64,000 nucleotides of DNA from Nymphaea colorata. Lineage: Eukaryota > Streptophyta > Magnoliopsida > Nymphaeales > Nymphaeaceae. Positions 1 through 11,498 of the stretch are shown here, one piece after another. The notes beneath the pieces were generated by a model. The model searched no databases and was not told the origin of the DNA. It worked only from the letters and a program-made list of their open reading frames with translations. How positions within the stretch are numbered: position 1 is the stretch's first letter; each line of letters opens with the position of its first letter. The translations under genes and the position numbers were made by a program. Where the stretch lies: NCBI RefSeq assembly GCF_008831285.2, contig NC_045147.1:20712581-20776580 (forward strand), read 5' to 3'.

Positions 1-2862
1 TACTCCGGTAAATTTCAATGGTGTTTCCATGAAGAGTTACCGCAGCCTCGGTGGGGTTCGAGTTATCAGTCTGCTCAGCATGCGTCTGAGGTTCAACAAT
101 CTCTGCTTCCAGGGGGAAAAGAAGTTGAAGATTGTCTTCACATTCATGGACAAGCCTGGTAAGGGGCTCCGTGGTGAAGAATGGTTGACGCAGAGCACGC
201 TGTGTGAATGGTAGGCGCAATAGTGCCCCTGTTCTCTTGTCATACTTTTTCAAAATTTTCAGAAGACCTATAAATGATAGTTCTTTTAGGCACCACTAGT
301 AGATGAATTTTATAGCTAAACGAAGAAAGAGCAAGCACTACCTATGAAGTTAAGGGAGCTATAGTTCTCCAAAAGTACCATTTCCCCATGGATGGCAACA
401 TAGTCATTTCTGATGACTATCATCTCTTCACTGAACTCATTCTCAGACGTCAAATCACCGTTATCATGAGTTTTCTGTTTCAGCCATTCAATCCTTTCCT
501 TGAGTTCCTGCGGAAAGGAAAAGAAATGAAAATACAAATGAACTTAAAACGTTTTTCCCGTTTGCTAGTTCCGAAATGATTTCCATGGTAGGAAGTCAGA
601 GGTAGTCTGTAGAGCTATATAGAAATAGAATCCTCTTCAAGGACCCAACTTATAAAACTCAAAAAGGCACATCATCATATTTGTAATAATTTTCCAGAGT
701 AATATTATTGTTTACTTCATATAATGTCCTGCAGGGATCGTATAATTTGTCCAGACTCGAGAGTTTCTATGGAGCTAGTCAGCTAGAGAATATAGAAAAT
801 GTTTTTTAAAAATAATCGCTCAATAGAATAGAGAACCAAAAATTAAAAAAAAAAAAACTGCAGTTCAGTGTTGGAAATTGAAAAGTTGTAACTTTGTGCC
901 TTGTGGGCATAAACATCAAAAGATTGATAAGGCAATAGTCACGGAAATTTTGTTTGTACAAGAATGAGGAAGGGCTTCATATGATGAATGTGACAAAATA
1001 AGATGACGACTGAAAACTTAGAATGATGCTATAATTCACCAATAGATCCAATTATTGAAATATTAGAAATATGGTGAAGATGCCATAGGAAAATAAAGCA
1101 AATCCACCAAGCCAACATTTTCACCATGTACCACCAAGGTGATAATACATTACAAAGACACAAATGTCTGTGCACATGGCGATAACATCAAAAGATGTTT
1201 GCAGTTGCTTTCAAGCCTAGGCATACACAAGAGAATCCTCATGTGCTTCACGTAAACCTATTTTATTATAATTTTTTGGGACTTGAAAGATCAATTTGTG
1301 CGCCATGAAAATATAATGAGATATCCTCCGCAACCACCTACCTGCCATGTTTTTCCCATATAATGTATAGGAAATTTACCAAACCAACATTTTCAGCATG
1401 TACCATCAAGGTGATAATACATTACAAAGACATAAACGTTTGTGCATATGTAGGTAACATCAAATGATCTTCTTAGTTCTTTGCAAGGCTACGCATCCAC
1501 AAGAGAGATCTCCATGTCTTTCAAGGAAACCCACTTTTCTTATAAATATTTGGGACTGAAAAGACAAGTTTGTGTTCATGAAAATATAACGAAATATCAT
1601 TGGCAGCCACCAGTCCGCCATGTGTTTTGTACATAGAAAAAATCATGAAGTTAAAAAATATGTTAGTAAGATATATTTAGGGTTCACGAAATATGTGGAT
1701 TAAAGACATATAAGGACTATGTGAACTGATTATTGTTCAATTGAGATTTCACAAGGCACCATGTGTAAAATTATTTATTTTTAAATACAATTGTCATTTA
1801 TCTTTAATTTTACATGCGGATACTTTATGGACCAGTGTGACAATTTACGGATCATCACATAACAGATTCAACACTTAATAGTATGAAAAGTATAGTACTC
1901 ACGTAATGCCCAACCCGTTCCTCCTGAACAGAATAACATCTAGCATTATAATCCAGTTCCATCCAAAAACAGCACCGTTTACTGCATCAACTAGACCAAC
2001 TGGACCGGCCAAGAATTAGAGTTCATCTGATACGGTAGCTCTAAGGAGTAATTCGAATATAATTCATGAAACTGCTAAGCAATTGGTCTGAGGGGGGTCT
2101 TACTATCCCAGTAGCTACCCAAATTCAAGACGATTCTAAGGACCAGAGGGTGAAACTTGTTATGATTTTTCTAGATGTAGTTACGCATGCTCTCAAATTA
2201 TAAGCATGCATTGCATGAAAGAAAAAGGATGGTGCTGCAAAGAACTATACCCAAATGACGAACCCACAATGAAAGCACCACCACAGCAGCGTTTTGCTAG
2301 TCTAATGGCAACCAGAGCAGGAACAAATTCGGAATCGAAGCTCGATCTATAAAGTAGTTCATGACAATCTTTGAGGAAACTCTATCCTTTTAACATTTCA
2401 AAGAATGCAAGAAAATCCAAAATCTCCCTACCCAATAAGCAAACAAAGATAACAAAAAGAAGACAGGAAGGAAAAGGGGGAAAAAACAGAAAAGAAGAGC
2501 CAAATAAATACCTGCAACCGAATGATGAACTCCTCCTCCTTATCAACGTAAAAGTCATTGAACTTCTCCAACTCGCGATCAAGAAGGCCCACGAACCACT
2601 CCTCCAGAGTCGAAACCCTAATTCCGTCGCCTCCGAGCCCATCCAACATATGCCCGGGCTCAACGCCATTCCAGGCGGACCGGGGAACGGGGGAAGCCGA
2701 ACCGTTGACGTTAAAGCCGTCGTAGAAACCGGCCGAGCCAGCAGGGTCGGCAACGGCAATCTGCTTGAGGAGCTTCTTGAGGGGCTTGTAGCAGAGAAAC
2801 TTGTCGCGCCAGTCCGGCAACGTCTGCTCCAGGTGCGTGCCGAACTCCTTCCCGAACTTCAT
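1..2862 (-). CDS. SPX4: SPX domain protein, SPX4-like (partial, C-terminus outside window)
   Basis: Three exons are visible on the minus strand: 2512-2862, 342-507 and 1-267, the last running off the left edge. Introns are 2004 and 74 bp. The protein starts [13 protein letters not shown] and carries [10 protein letters not shown], then [32 protein letters not shown] and [14 protein letters not shown], followed by [13 protein letters not shown]. These are the three helical blocks of an SPX domain; the Tyr/Lys of the first block and the lysines of KILKKYDKR belong to the known inositol-pyrophosphate pocket. In the family, SPX proteins bind PHR transcription factors when inositol pyrophosphate is high and so repress phosphate-starvation genes. 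The acidic tail after the SPX core and the overall match favour SPX4 over SPX1/2/3. I see no EXS or RING domain, but the C-terminus is missing, so a longer SPX fusion is not strictly excluded. The start is the first in-frame ATG after a stretch with no other in-frame ATG. Confidence 0.9.
1085..1630. repeat. Imperfect tandem duplication, about 272-bp unit, inside SPX4 intron 1
   Basis: Two adjacent direct copies begin near 1085 and 1360. Shared blocks include CCAACATTTTC at 1112 and 1384 and GGTGATAATACATTACAAAG in both, so the offset is 272 bp. The copies have many substitutions, so the duplication is not recent. No coding potential was seen in it. Confidence 0.8.
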
Positions 2863-5800
2863 CGTCTCTTCTCTTCTCCCCTGGAAAGGGGCAGAATCAC
2901 CCTTCCCCAGCCGCCCAGAAACCCTAACCCCCACCTTTGCTCCCGTCCGCCGCCCCGTACATGCACTGTCGCGGCCTTCCGGCGGCGACGGAGACCGCGA
3001 AGTTAGCGAGTGGAAGACGAACGCGATCGTGCTCTCCAACACCCGCCATTTTTCTTCTTTTCTTCCTTTTCTGACAAGTGGACTTGGCGACCCAAGGTGT
3101 CCCACTCTTGTTGGATTTAGACCTGAACCCCAACCAACGAAAGGACGCCGGATTTGGATTTTGGAGTTCGTCCCGAAATGGGTCTCTCGGGTCCTGGAAT
3201 TTGAGATCCATCATGTTCAGGAAGGATCAAATCAAATGGTCTAAATCATGAGATTCGTGTACGGAACCACTTCGTTTGAAAAGTTAACGGATTCGAGATC
3301 CAGAAAAAGGACTCAGATCAGACGCCCTTCCAAGCGAGCTGAGATCTTTGGATTCTAAATGTTGAAAGATCTAAACTTCATGCCCGAGACACCAAGATCC
3401 AGAGCTGACCATGGATTTGAGATCCTTGGGCTTCAAGAATAACTAAAAAAAAAAAAAACCATACCATCATCATCCATTCGAAATGCATAGATTTGACTTA
3501 ACATTTATGCACTACAGCTGGTGTGGGAATAAGATCTAAAAGTTAGAGAGATCCCAAATTAGTTTTTTATTTTGAGATGAATCTGGCGTCGAATAATGTT
3601 CTGCCAAATCAGATCCATAGACTATTAATCAGCGGCAACCAGACATCACAGAAAGAGAATATTAGGTGATCGATATTTGAATATATGTCAACGTTATTCG
3701 CCGGAAAAGGACCGGAAATATCTTATCTGTGTTCTACTAGAAAACTATATGAGATGGCTATATAATAATACATCAACTTGGCAAAAAATATCAGGTTAAA
3801 TGAAACTTCTGAAGCGAATGTGACGGAATTTAGATCTGAGGTATCTGTATGATCATATTTGAAACCAAGTTCAAGTTTTAGTCTGCTCCAAAATTACATC
3901 GGATTGGGTTATCCAGAAAAAGAAATCACTTTAAAAACAGTAAAAAAGCTGCATGTTGGGAAGGAGAAGGCCAGTTTACGATTCCAAACTCCCAACACCA
4001 AACAGTAATGCAAGATGTGATTGAAGAATCTTTTGGGCTTATGTTAGTGGGGAAAACGCTCTTATCTTTTCTCTTTAATTTTATCTTTTGATTATAGAAT
4101 GGTGAGTGCCGTATATTAAATTAAAAAGTCTCTGTATTTTAACTAGATGTGCAAAATGGAATTATATATAAGCAAAAGGCAAGTATCTACTTTCATTGAC
4201 ATGATCGATTGCCAATTTAATTGGTTTTTAAATTATTTTGGATACAAAAAGTTAGAAAATAAGGTCAGTTCAATATTTTCATAGGCACTGCTCCTCTGAA
4301 TTGCAAACGCTACTAAGGAAATAACCATTAAATTCATGCAGGTCTAAAGCAGCCCTGACTGAATCCAGGGAAAGGGAAAAGGGGATGGACTGCGCACTCT
4401 TGGGGACATCCATATCTTCCTCCAAAACACGAACTGTGCCCGCCCTCTGTCTATTTTGATTGATTTTTTATCAATATCGTGATGTTCAGTGTCCTTAATT
4501 TTCATTATAAACAACTTAAAGGGTAGGGCAATGCGTGTCGAATTATGTCAACGGAGATGCAATTGGCAAGCAATTGCTCTTTAATTGAAAGTTCTCAAGT
4601 CCAGCACGCCAACCAGGTGAAGTTAAGTTCTCCGAGAAGGAGTTCTTAATCGAGATTTTGAATTCCTTGCTTAAAAGCTTAGGATTTACCACATAAGATC
4701 TTAGATCCATTGTTTGATTACGTCAACTCCCTAAGATATTAGATAATTTAGATTCATGAATCCTGATTTATGTTCTTGAAGAGCAAGCGACATAAACTGC
4801 TTAACTTGTGCCTTGGAAGGACAAGAGAAGGATACTGGCGGTATGTTCAACTTCCATTCCTTGTCTCGATCCCTTCCAACGATGGCAGGTGGAAAGGATT
4901 CAACGAGCTTCATCTATAACAATACCCTGGTTTTCAAATAATATACAGTCCCTTCTCAAAAGGGGCGTTCATCAAGAGCCCCATGAACTGTGATGCGATA
5001 TTGAAACGAACCTTCAACAGTGATACAGGAACTCCGCAGATGCCCAAAAAATGAATTGGTAATTCTCCACAACGTCTCGTCGTTTGGAAGCCACAACCTA
5101 GCAAAGAAGCGTTACCACCAAAAAGATTTAGAAACTGCAATGGAAAGAGTGCTCGTATTAATTTTCCTGCATCTTGCGTCTTCATATTGATTCTTCTAAA
5201 TCCGGATTTTGATAAGAACATGGACATGAAGAATATGCCTTCATGTCAACCTCCACCCTGAGATCTCGATCTCTTTCTTCATACTCCAGATTGATGGTCT
5301 TAAAATCCAGAATTTGATAAGAACATGAATGTGAAATACTGTGCTTCATGTCCAATTTCACTCTCAGATCTCTCCCTCAATCGAAGAATCTGGTGTATCT
5401 TAGTCGGTTTCTCTCTGTCTCTTGCTTGTTGTGTCATCTTGGTCTTTCTGACAACAATGGTAGATTACTTACATGTTGCTCACAACCAAAACCGACTCTG
5501 CTCTTGAGCTTTGAAGCAGCACCATCATCAACCACGGCTATTTCAGGCGAAGACATGAAAATCTTTCTAGAGGGAGAGAGATTTCCAGTCTCCACCGGCC
5601 TTGCGACAAGCAATTGCGTGGATAAGCCTGGTAGAGATGAGCAGGGAAAAGGGACAAAGGAAATGATCCGAGGTGCATGCAGAGATATTTTTCTGTCTCC
5701 TGAATTATTTCTGATTCATTAGGATGACGACGAAGGTGGCGGTCAGCTGTCATCACCGCCAACTAGATTGGCCAAACTACAATTATGAGGATAAGGATGA

Positions 5801-7096
5801 AAAAAGTCATTCACTAGCGTCTAAATCTGTTGCTTTCTCCTGTGCCCAAACGCTTCTCCCTGTCACCTCCAAATCATTTCACTTATCTTTTGCGTGTCCT
5901 CAGCTAAACAAAGAAATTGCCAGACAGGGCATTCTTTCTAGTCAAGACATTATAACGCCCCGATACATTGCCGATATATAGCCAACTTGGTATCTGGTTG
6001 GAAAAAGTGACTTGTTTTCAGATGTATACACGCATTCGTCGGCTGAGAACAAATACTAAAGACCAATATCTTGAGAAGTTATGTTCAGATGTGTCAATTC
6101 AAGTTTGTGGTGCTGCTGAAGCAGCACTTTTTGAGGTGATTTGAGATTATAGATCTAATAATCTGAGATTCAAATTGCTGTTCATCAAACGTCAAATCTA
6201 TGGTTTTAGCTACATGGGGGTATGACATGGTTAGTAGAGTAGGCGAGTTCCTAGAAGGATTCTCTTGGATGCTACTTTTCATACTATACAAAATGGGAGA
6301 CGGGTGTACTGTACCCACCCAGTTCTCCATACAACCCAAGATCTTGGGAGCAAGAGGAAGAGGAGGCCTTGGAGTTTTATTCGGGTGGTGGGTTGTTAAT
6401 CTTATACTCATCCAAATATACTGAAATTCTCCAATCTTTGTTTTTACAAAATAGTGTAATCTGGTATTTGTTTACCATATTTGAACCTCATATAAAAGTA
6501 ATTTCAGATCAGTCTGATGTTAAATGTTTATTGGACCAAAGCCACAATCCAAGTCTGAGGAAAAATGTTGAGCACTAGTTAAATTTATTGAGAGGTAAAT
6601 TTGAAGGGTGAAATTCATGGAAAGAACCGAAGAAAATTTGAAGGAAATAAAACAACTAAAGCTATTGCCCACAAGATACGCAATCCCCTTTTTCAACCCC
6701 CTTTTTAAACCAGTGAGGAACAAGTTAACATCACTAAATTTTCAAAATGAGATGGTGTTGTAATTAAAACGCGGAAGTACTTCTGTACGTATCATAAAAT
6801 AACGTGAATTTATATTTTATTGATCGGGCTTGTTACCTTGTTCTTATCGTTACATATGACAAGGATTTCTGATAGGGACATGTTAGTCATTTTTGTGGGA
6901 GGAGGAGTCCTCCTTCGTAGGAACCGCCTCATCGAGACTCGTTCTCTTGTTTCTTCGCCTTTATCCCAGGTTCCCGGTTTTTCGCTTCCTGTGTGCTCTT
7001 CATTATTTATAAGAGGACTAGAGCCTAAGGAAGGTTACAGAGTTTGAAACGCATTCATTCTTTAGCGGTTTTGGCTCGTACGGAGCATTTGGCGAA
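2863..7096. other. Intergenic region between SPX4-like gene and MGSLMAGWDS gene
   Basis: About 2863-3110 should be the 5' UTR and proximal promoter of the SPX4-like gene. From there to about 7000 I see AT-rich spacer with no convincing gene. Short open frames at 4730-5230 (minus) and 5348-5722 (plus) show no family I recognise. The only clear structure is the tandem duplication near 5192-5400. A TATA-like TATTTATAAG lies near 7004, ahead of the next gene. Confidence 0.6.
5192..5400. repeat. Diverged tandem duplication, about 105-bp unit
   Basis: GATAAGAACATG recurs at 5211 and 5316, and the following stretches (CTTCATGTC, then CTCAGATCTC versus CTGAGATCTC) stay in register over about 100 bp. 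The copies differ at many positions. Confidence 0.7.
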
Positions 7097-7866
7097 ATGG
7101 GTTCTCTGATGGCAGGTTGGGATTCGCCGTTCGTGGATCCTGAAAGAGGTGAGCTTTTTCCTTCCAAACTTTGATCCATCATTGGCTAGCCAGGCCTGCC
7201 CATCATCAGGAATGAAATATAGATGATGGCTTCTGCTGTTTGTTCATCAGGCATGCTCTTTGCAGAACCATCAAACCTGTGAGATGAGGGTGATGATGGG
7301 TAGCTCTAGTTTTATGATTTTCACGGTGCTTAGTCTTGCACGTCTATGGCTGCTCAACTTTCTTCTAATGTTCATGCTTATTTTGCTTTTGCACAGTTAA
7401 TTATGAAAGAAACAAGTCCTTCACCAGAGAGGAGATAGAGACTTTCTGGAAGCAGAGAAAGGCAGAACATGAAGCATACTGTAAGGAGGTAACAAGAGAA
7501 CCATAAGAAGGTTTCCTTTCCTCTTTGAATTTGGATCATGTAACCAAAAGGTTTATTCTCCTGCAGGAAAACGATCACCAGGAACAAGAAACCATAACTG
7601 ATCAGGAAAATTTAGTAAACGATCAGGAAAAAATAGACAAGAAAGATGACTGGTAAGATGCTAGAGAAAATTCCTTTCAGCTGCTTTCAATGATAAATTT
7701 CAGGCTAGGAAGTACTCAAACTTGAGTGGCAAACAGGTGGACGAGAAGCAGCTGGGCTTACCTGAATGAACCTCCAGAGGATGATACTAATTACAGATCT
7801 TTCAATTACGTGGCCCAGTTTCATGTTGCAGAGATGGCAAATAAAAAGAGCTTGTGTGCTAATTGA
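7097..7866 (+). CDS. Small conserved plant protein, MGSLMAGWDS family, unknown function
   Basis: Four exons, 7097-7148, 7397-7488, 7567-7652 and 7737-7866, join in frame to 119 residues. The protein opens MGSLMAGWDSPFVDPERV, continues with a charged helix (FTREEIETFWKQRKAEHEAY) and an acidic Gln/Glu linker, and has a C-terminal block WWTRSSWAYLNEPP then NYVAQFHVAEM. From memory, this pattern (an MGSLMAGW start, a WWT(R/K)SxWAFLNEPP box and a xQFHVA tail) is shared by a small group of plant proteins that may include Arabidopsis MEE60; I am not certain of that name. No signal peptide or membrane segment is seen. A TATA-like box lies about 90 bp upstream and AATAAA at 7943 could serve polyadenylation. 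The first exon ends on a split Val codon, and every junction is GT-AG. Confidence 0.85.
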
Positions 7867-8032
7867 TTTTCAGGAGGAAGATAGTTTGGTGTAAATATGT
7901 ATATAATGCTGGGGTATGTAGTAAGAATATGTTTCTAGTATCAATAAACATGTAAGCAAGTTTGTTGCGGACATAATACTTAATACATATCACGTTCTGT
8001 TTCTGTTTTCTTAATCAACAGATTATATTACA

Positions 8033-11000
8033 TCAAATTGCGATGCCATCTCCTTCGCTTTCACCAGCAAAGCTCCTTATTAGATTCTTGGATGATGGCA
8101 TGCCTGCGACCACATCCCTTTCGATTCCACATTCATTAACTCCCCTTTTGATCTTGAAGTACCCGTCCTGGGGGAAAGAAATGGTTTAGTGAGATCAGAA
8201 ACCAAAAAAAAGAAAAAAAAAAAAGTACGCAATTCATGTGGGATGATATAGAAACTTACATCCCCCCAGCTCCTGTTCCACTGGTTTGCAAGAAGCTGCA
8301 CAGAGAAAGCCATACATCAAATAAGTGCAGTTCCCATAAGAAATAACAAAGGGAGAATGATATTTATCAGAAGACAGACCCAGTAGTCTTCTCCTTCATC
8401 TGAGGTACCCCACCCAATTAGCTTGACCGCATGGCCTCCCAACATGTCTCCAGTTATGTGCTTGTAAACGCCCGACTTGTAGTACGCGAAGTCCTATAGT
8501 ACATAGCAAAGCGAATTATCCTCGGATGCCGCAATGATATTACTCAATATCCGTAGTTGCCCATGAAGTCTAATATTGGGAGCTTTGGATGCTACTTGTC
8601 CAAATCTTAAGAACTTACTTTTGATTTCTTAAATGCAATTGCGTAGAAGAAAGATCAAGTTGGATATGTGTTACCTCATAAACGGAGAATGAGACTTCCA
8701 CGGGGCCATTTTGGTATACTTCTGCCATGATGCTGTGGCAGTCCGAATGGACTCTATAAGCATTCGCACTATAATGTTTGGAGTTGCGCCACACCTGGTT
8801 CTGCAGTTGGCATTTTTTCACACATTTGGGAGTTGGGTAGGCAGGCTCGCAGCCGGGATGTTTGCATCCAGTATCATCGAAGTAAGGGTCACACTGCCAG
8901 AAATTTTATGGTAACAAGAACTGATTAGACATCCTAGACATATAAAGACAACAAGGCAGAGAATTTAGCAGATTCTTTCTAAAAAAACAAGAGAAAAACA
9001 AGTAAAGCTGCCAAATTTTTAGTGATTGTCAACTATCCAGCAAAATTCCAATGTTTCAAGAATACCTCGAAAAAAGCAGGTGGTAGGCATAAATATATAT
9101 TTTCAATGTGATAGTATTTTTATATGAAAACCACTTTCAGGTTAGAGGTCTCTAACTATCTTTCATAGACATAGTAATCCAACTAAAACATCAAACGTAA
9201 TTAATGTAAAAATTTGAAATATAGATCACTCCATGCAGGCCATCATTTTCTGACTTGAATTAAAACATCATAAAAAAAATTGCACCAATTTCAAGCGCTC
9301 ATATTTGATTTGCAAGTGCACCCAAGCACATATTGTTAGCTAGTACCTCTTCGGTGACAACACCATGGTGAACAAAGTATCTCCATGCGGAAATGGGATA
9401 GCCTCCATCACAGCCATCTCCACACATAAAGCCACAGCATGAGAGAAGATCATTCACGGACAGCGAGATGTTCTGCAGAAAATAACTAGTTAGAAAAAAA
9501 AGGGATATCTTCACCATATAAAATTAGAGGGACTCAAACAAGGGTAACCTGTGGTCATGCTGCCATGTAACCCAACTCATTACTTACCGTAACAGAATTC
9601 AGAACTCAAACAGGTCAATCTCTTTACCAAACTTAGCATAAATTTCCTGGACCTATTCAGCTTGTCCAAAGTCCCAACAACCCAGAAGCCCAAATCCTTA
9701 AAACCTTGTTTTGTTGTGGATTATTGATGCAACTTATAAAGAAAACATTACCACATTACGCCCTCTTTGGATGGAGGGAAAGGGAGGAAAATGGTGGTCA
9801 TTCATGTGTTTGGTTGGCTAACTGAAAGAAAAACAAGAAACTCATTTGGATGCAAGAAGCAAAGGAGAGGGAAGGAAAGGACAGGAGAGATAATGTAAAT
9901 CCAGTCACTTCAAATTTGGAGAGATTGGGACAGAAAGGAAAAACGTTTGACATCCGTTCTTTCTCTTTCCTTTCCTCTCCTTTCCCTTCCCATTCCCTTA
10001 ATTCTGTTTCCTTTCCTTTCCATTCATTCATTTCTCTCCCTTTCCCTCCATCCAAACAGCACGTAAAATGGACTCCCTTTACCAGTTTCCATCAAACTTA
10101 GCATAAATTTCCTGGGCCTATTCATCTTTGTCCAAAGTCCTAACAACCCAGAAATCCAAAACCTTTAAACTTTGTTTCTTCTGGATTATCGATGCAACCG
10201 TAAGAAGAAAACATTACCACATTAAAATGGACGCAGAAGCGGTCTGACAGAGACTCCACTGCACCGAATGCCCAACAAGAACCACAATGGCCCTGTTGAA
10301 AAAGAAAAGTGGACACAAAGGAAGAATGAGGCGCAAGCCATGTAGAAGAATGAACAACATGAACAAAGTAGCAGACAAAATTACCTGATCTACAAGCATG
10401 GTGTCCGATCAAGCAGTTCCAAAGAATGAGAAAAGGCAGAACAAATTGTCAGCATCTAACCAAAAACAATTCTGTTAGATTCAAAAAGTCCAATTTCTGA
10501 GTGATTTACCAAGTATTCTCCCAATTGTGCTACATTGTGGCCAGGCAGTTCGTGCATCGAAATGCTGTGGCAACTTCAAGCTTCTATCATGCCTTTTAAC
10601 AGGCAGGGACTCTAACATATTTTTAGGTGTTGACTTCACTCCCAATATGTGTTTGAATTGCCCAATCTATAACTCACAGCACAGAATCAGGCACAACCAT
10701 AAGCTCACCACCATGCACCGTTTAATCCAAGAACAAAAAGACATATTCAAGCAAACTTAATGCTCACTGTGTAATTTGAGAATCTGGGATTTAATGCAGC
10801 CACCCATCCAGCCTTTGGATTCGAATTGATCTCTTCTACTATAGATTTCTGTACATCCAAAAAAGGCAAAGCAACACTAGTATTTAATTTCACTGTAGTT
10901 ATTACTCCTCAAACTGAACAAAGAAATTGACCGAGACCCACCTCAAGAAGTTTGCCAGAATGACTGATGGGCAGTATTGGCTTCACAGCAAAAACCTAAA

Positions 11001-11498
11001 ACGGAGAAAGAAATTGCTGTATCGCTTAACAACTGCTGTTATTAAAACATAAGACAATCTACTTTCAAGTCTATAAACTAACAAACGTAGTTTATACATC
11101 TCTTGTTTCCTGTAAACAAATCCCATTTGAGTTTCGCAACTGATTAACTCTCGCAAAATGGTTAATTTGATAAAAAACATACTATCTTGAAAACAAAAAG
11201 TCCCCAGAATATTTAATTGAAAAGAAAAGAAGAAAAAGTGGACATCCTAAGAGCTCTCATATACAACTTGAAGATCATGAAACTAGCTTGTCGTACGACC
11301 CACCAAAAGTACCGCCTAAGAGGCAGATATCTTCCATCTTTCCCGACTATTGAGGAAGTCAATGAGATAAAACTACTCCTTTGAAGCCATGGAACAAAAA
11401 CAGGATCTCCCAACTCGCGGTAGAAGAAAAAAGAAACAGCATACCTCGCCAACCGCGATCAGAAGAAAAAGCGCGAACGTGACCGACGACCTCCCCAT
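8033..11498 (-). CDS. Cathepsin B-like cysteine protease (papain family C1A)
   Basis: Eleven exons on the minus strand: 11445-11498, 10942-10995, 10768-10848, 10510-10666, 10385-10389, 10218-10292, 9347-9472, 8675-8893, 8380-8493, 8260-8295 and 8033-8167. They sum to 1056 nt, 351 residues, the normal length for plant cathepsin B. Residues 1-18 look like a signal peptide. The inhibitory propeptide follows (about 37-63, [17 protein letters not shown]). The mature enzyme should begin near [14 protein letters not shown] (about 95). The catalytic Cys is C123 in GHCGSCWAF, the His is H278 in [11 protein letters not shown], and the Asn is N299 in ANQWNRSWG. The region [15 protein letters not shown] corresponds to the occluding loop that gives cathepsin B its carboxydipeptidase activity, without the two adjacent His of the animal enzyme. 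It should act in the vacuole or apoplast; in plants the family is linked to defence and programmed cell death. Confidence 0.95.
9621..10231. repeat. Direct duplication of the exon 6/intron 6 boundary of the cathepsin B gene, split by a MITE
   Basis: About 9621-9758 and 10079-10225 are diverged copies: both carry AAACTTAGCATAAATTTCCTGG, GTCCAAAGTC and AACATTACCACATTA in the same order. In the second copy the end is the real splice donor of exon 6. In the first copy the same donor is duplicated but separated from its coding bases by the inserted element at 9759-10063; the bases TAAAATGGAC resume right after that element. Confidence 0.85.
9759..10063. mobile_element. MITE, about 305 bp, in cathepsin B intron 6
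   Basis: Terminal inverted repeats of about 28 bp: the left end reads CGCCCTCTTTGGATGGAGGG and the right end, reverse-complemented, CGTGCTGTTTGGATGGAGGG, with matching GAAAGGGAG after both. The interior is purine-rich on one side and pyrimidine-rich on the other (foldback). It is flanked by TA on each side, and the undisturbed paralogous site at 10222 shows a single TTA, so the target duplication is TA or at most TTA. No coding capacity. Tourist- or Stowaway-like; the superfamily is not decided. Confidence 0.8.
10385..10389 (-). other. Five-nucleotide microexon of the cathepsin B gene
   Basis: Exon 4 ends in ATACTTG (Ile-Leu-G) at 10510 and exon 6 begins with GGC CAT TGT at 10292. Joining them directly shifts the frame. 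Between them, the minus strand reads GTAG then ATCAG then GTAATT, so a 5-nt exon ATCAG bounded by AG and GT restores Ile-Leu-Asp-Gln-Gly-His-Cys, exactly the family sequence. No other placement of splice sites that I tried gives Asp-Gln here. Confidence 0.85.

Noticed and set aside
2371-3244. Long plus-strand frames over the SPX4-like first exon
   Set aside because: They are the complement of the GC-rich SPX exon and its leader; the minus strand holds the conserved SPX domain.
4731-5227. Minus-strand frames resembling a LINE ORF1 (DUF4283-like) stretch, LPIHFLGICGVPVSLL
   Set aside because: Similarity is only suggestive, two frames are needed, and no other LINE part is nearby; not strong enough to call.
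10385-10412. Frameshift or pseudogene reading of the cathepsin B gene near the active site
   Set aside because: The apparent shift disappears with the 5-nt microexon and every other exon closes in frame.
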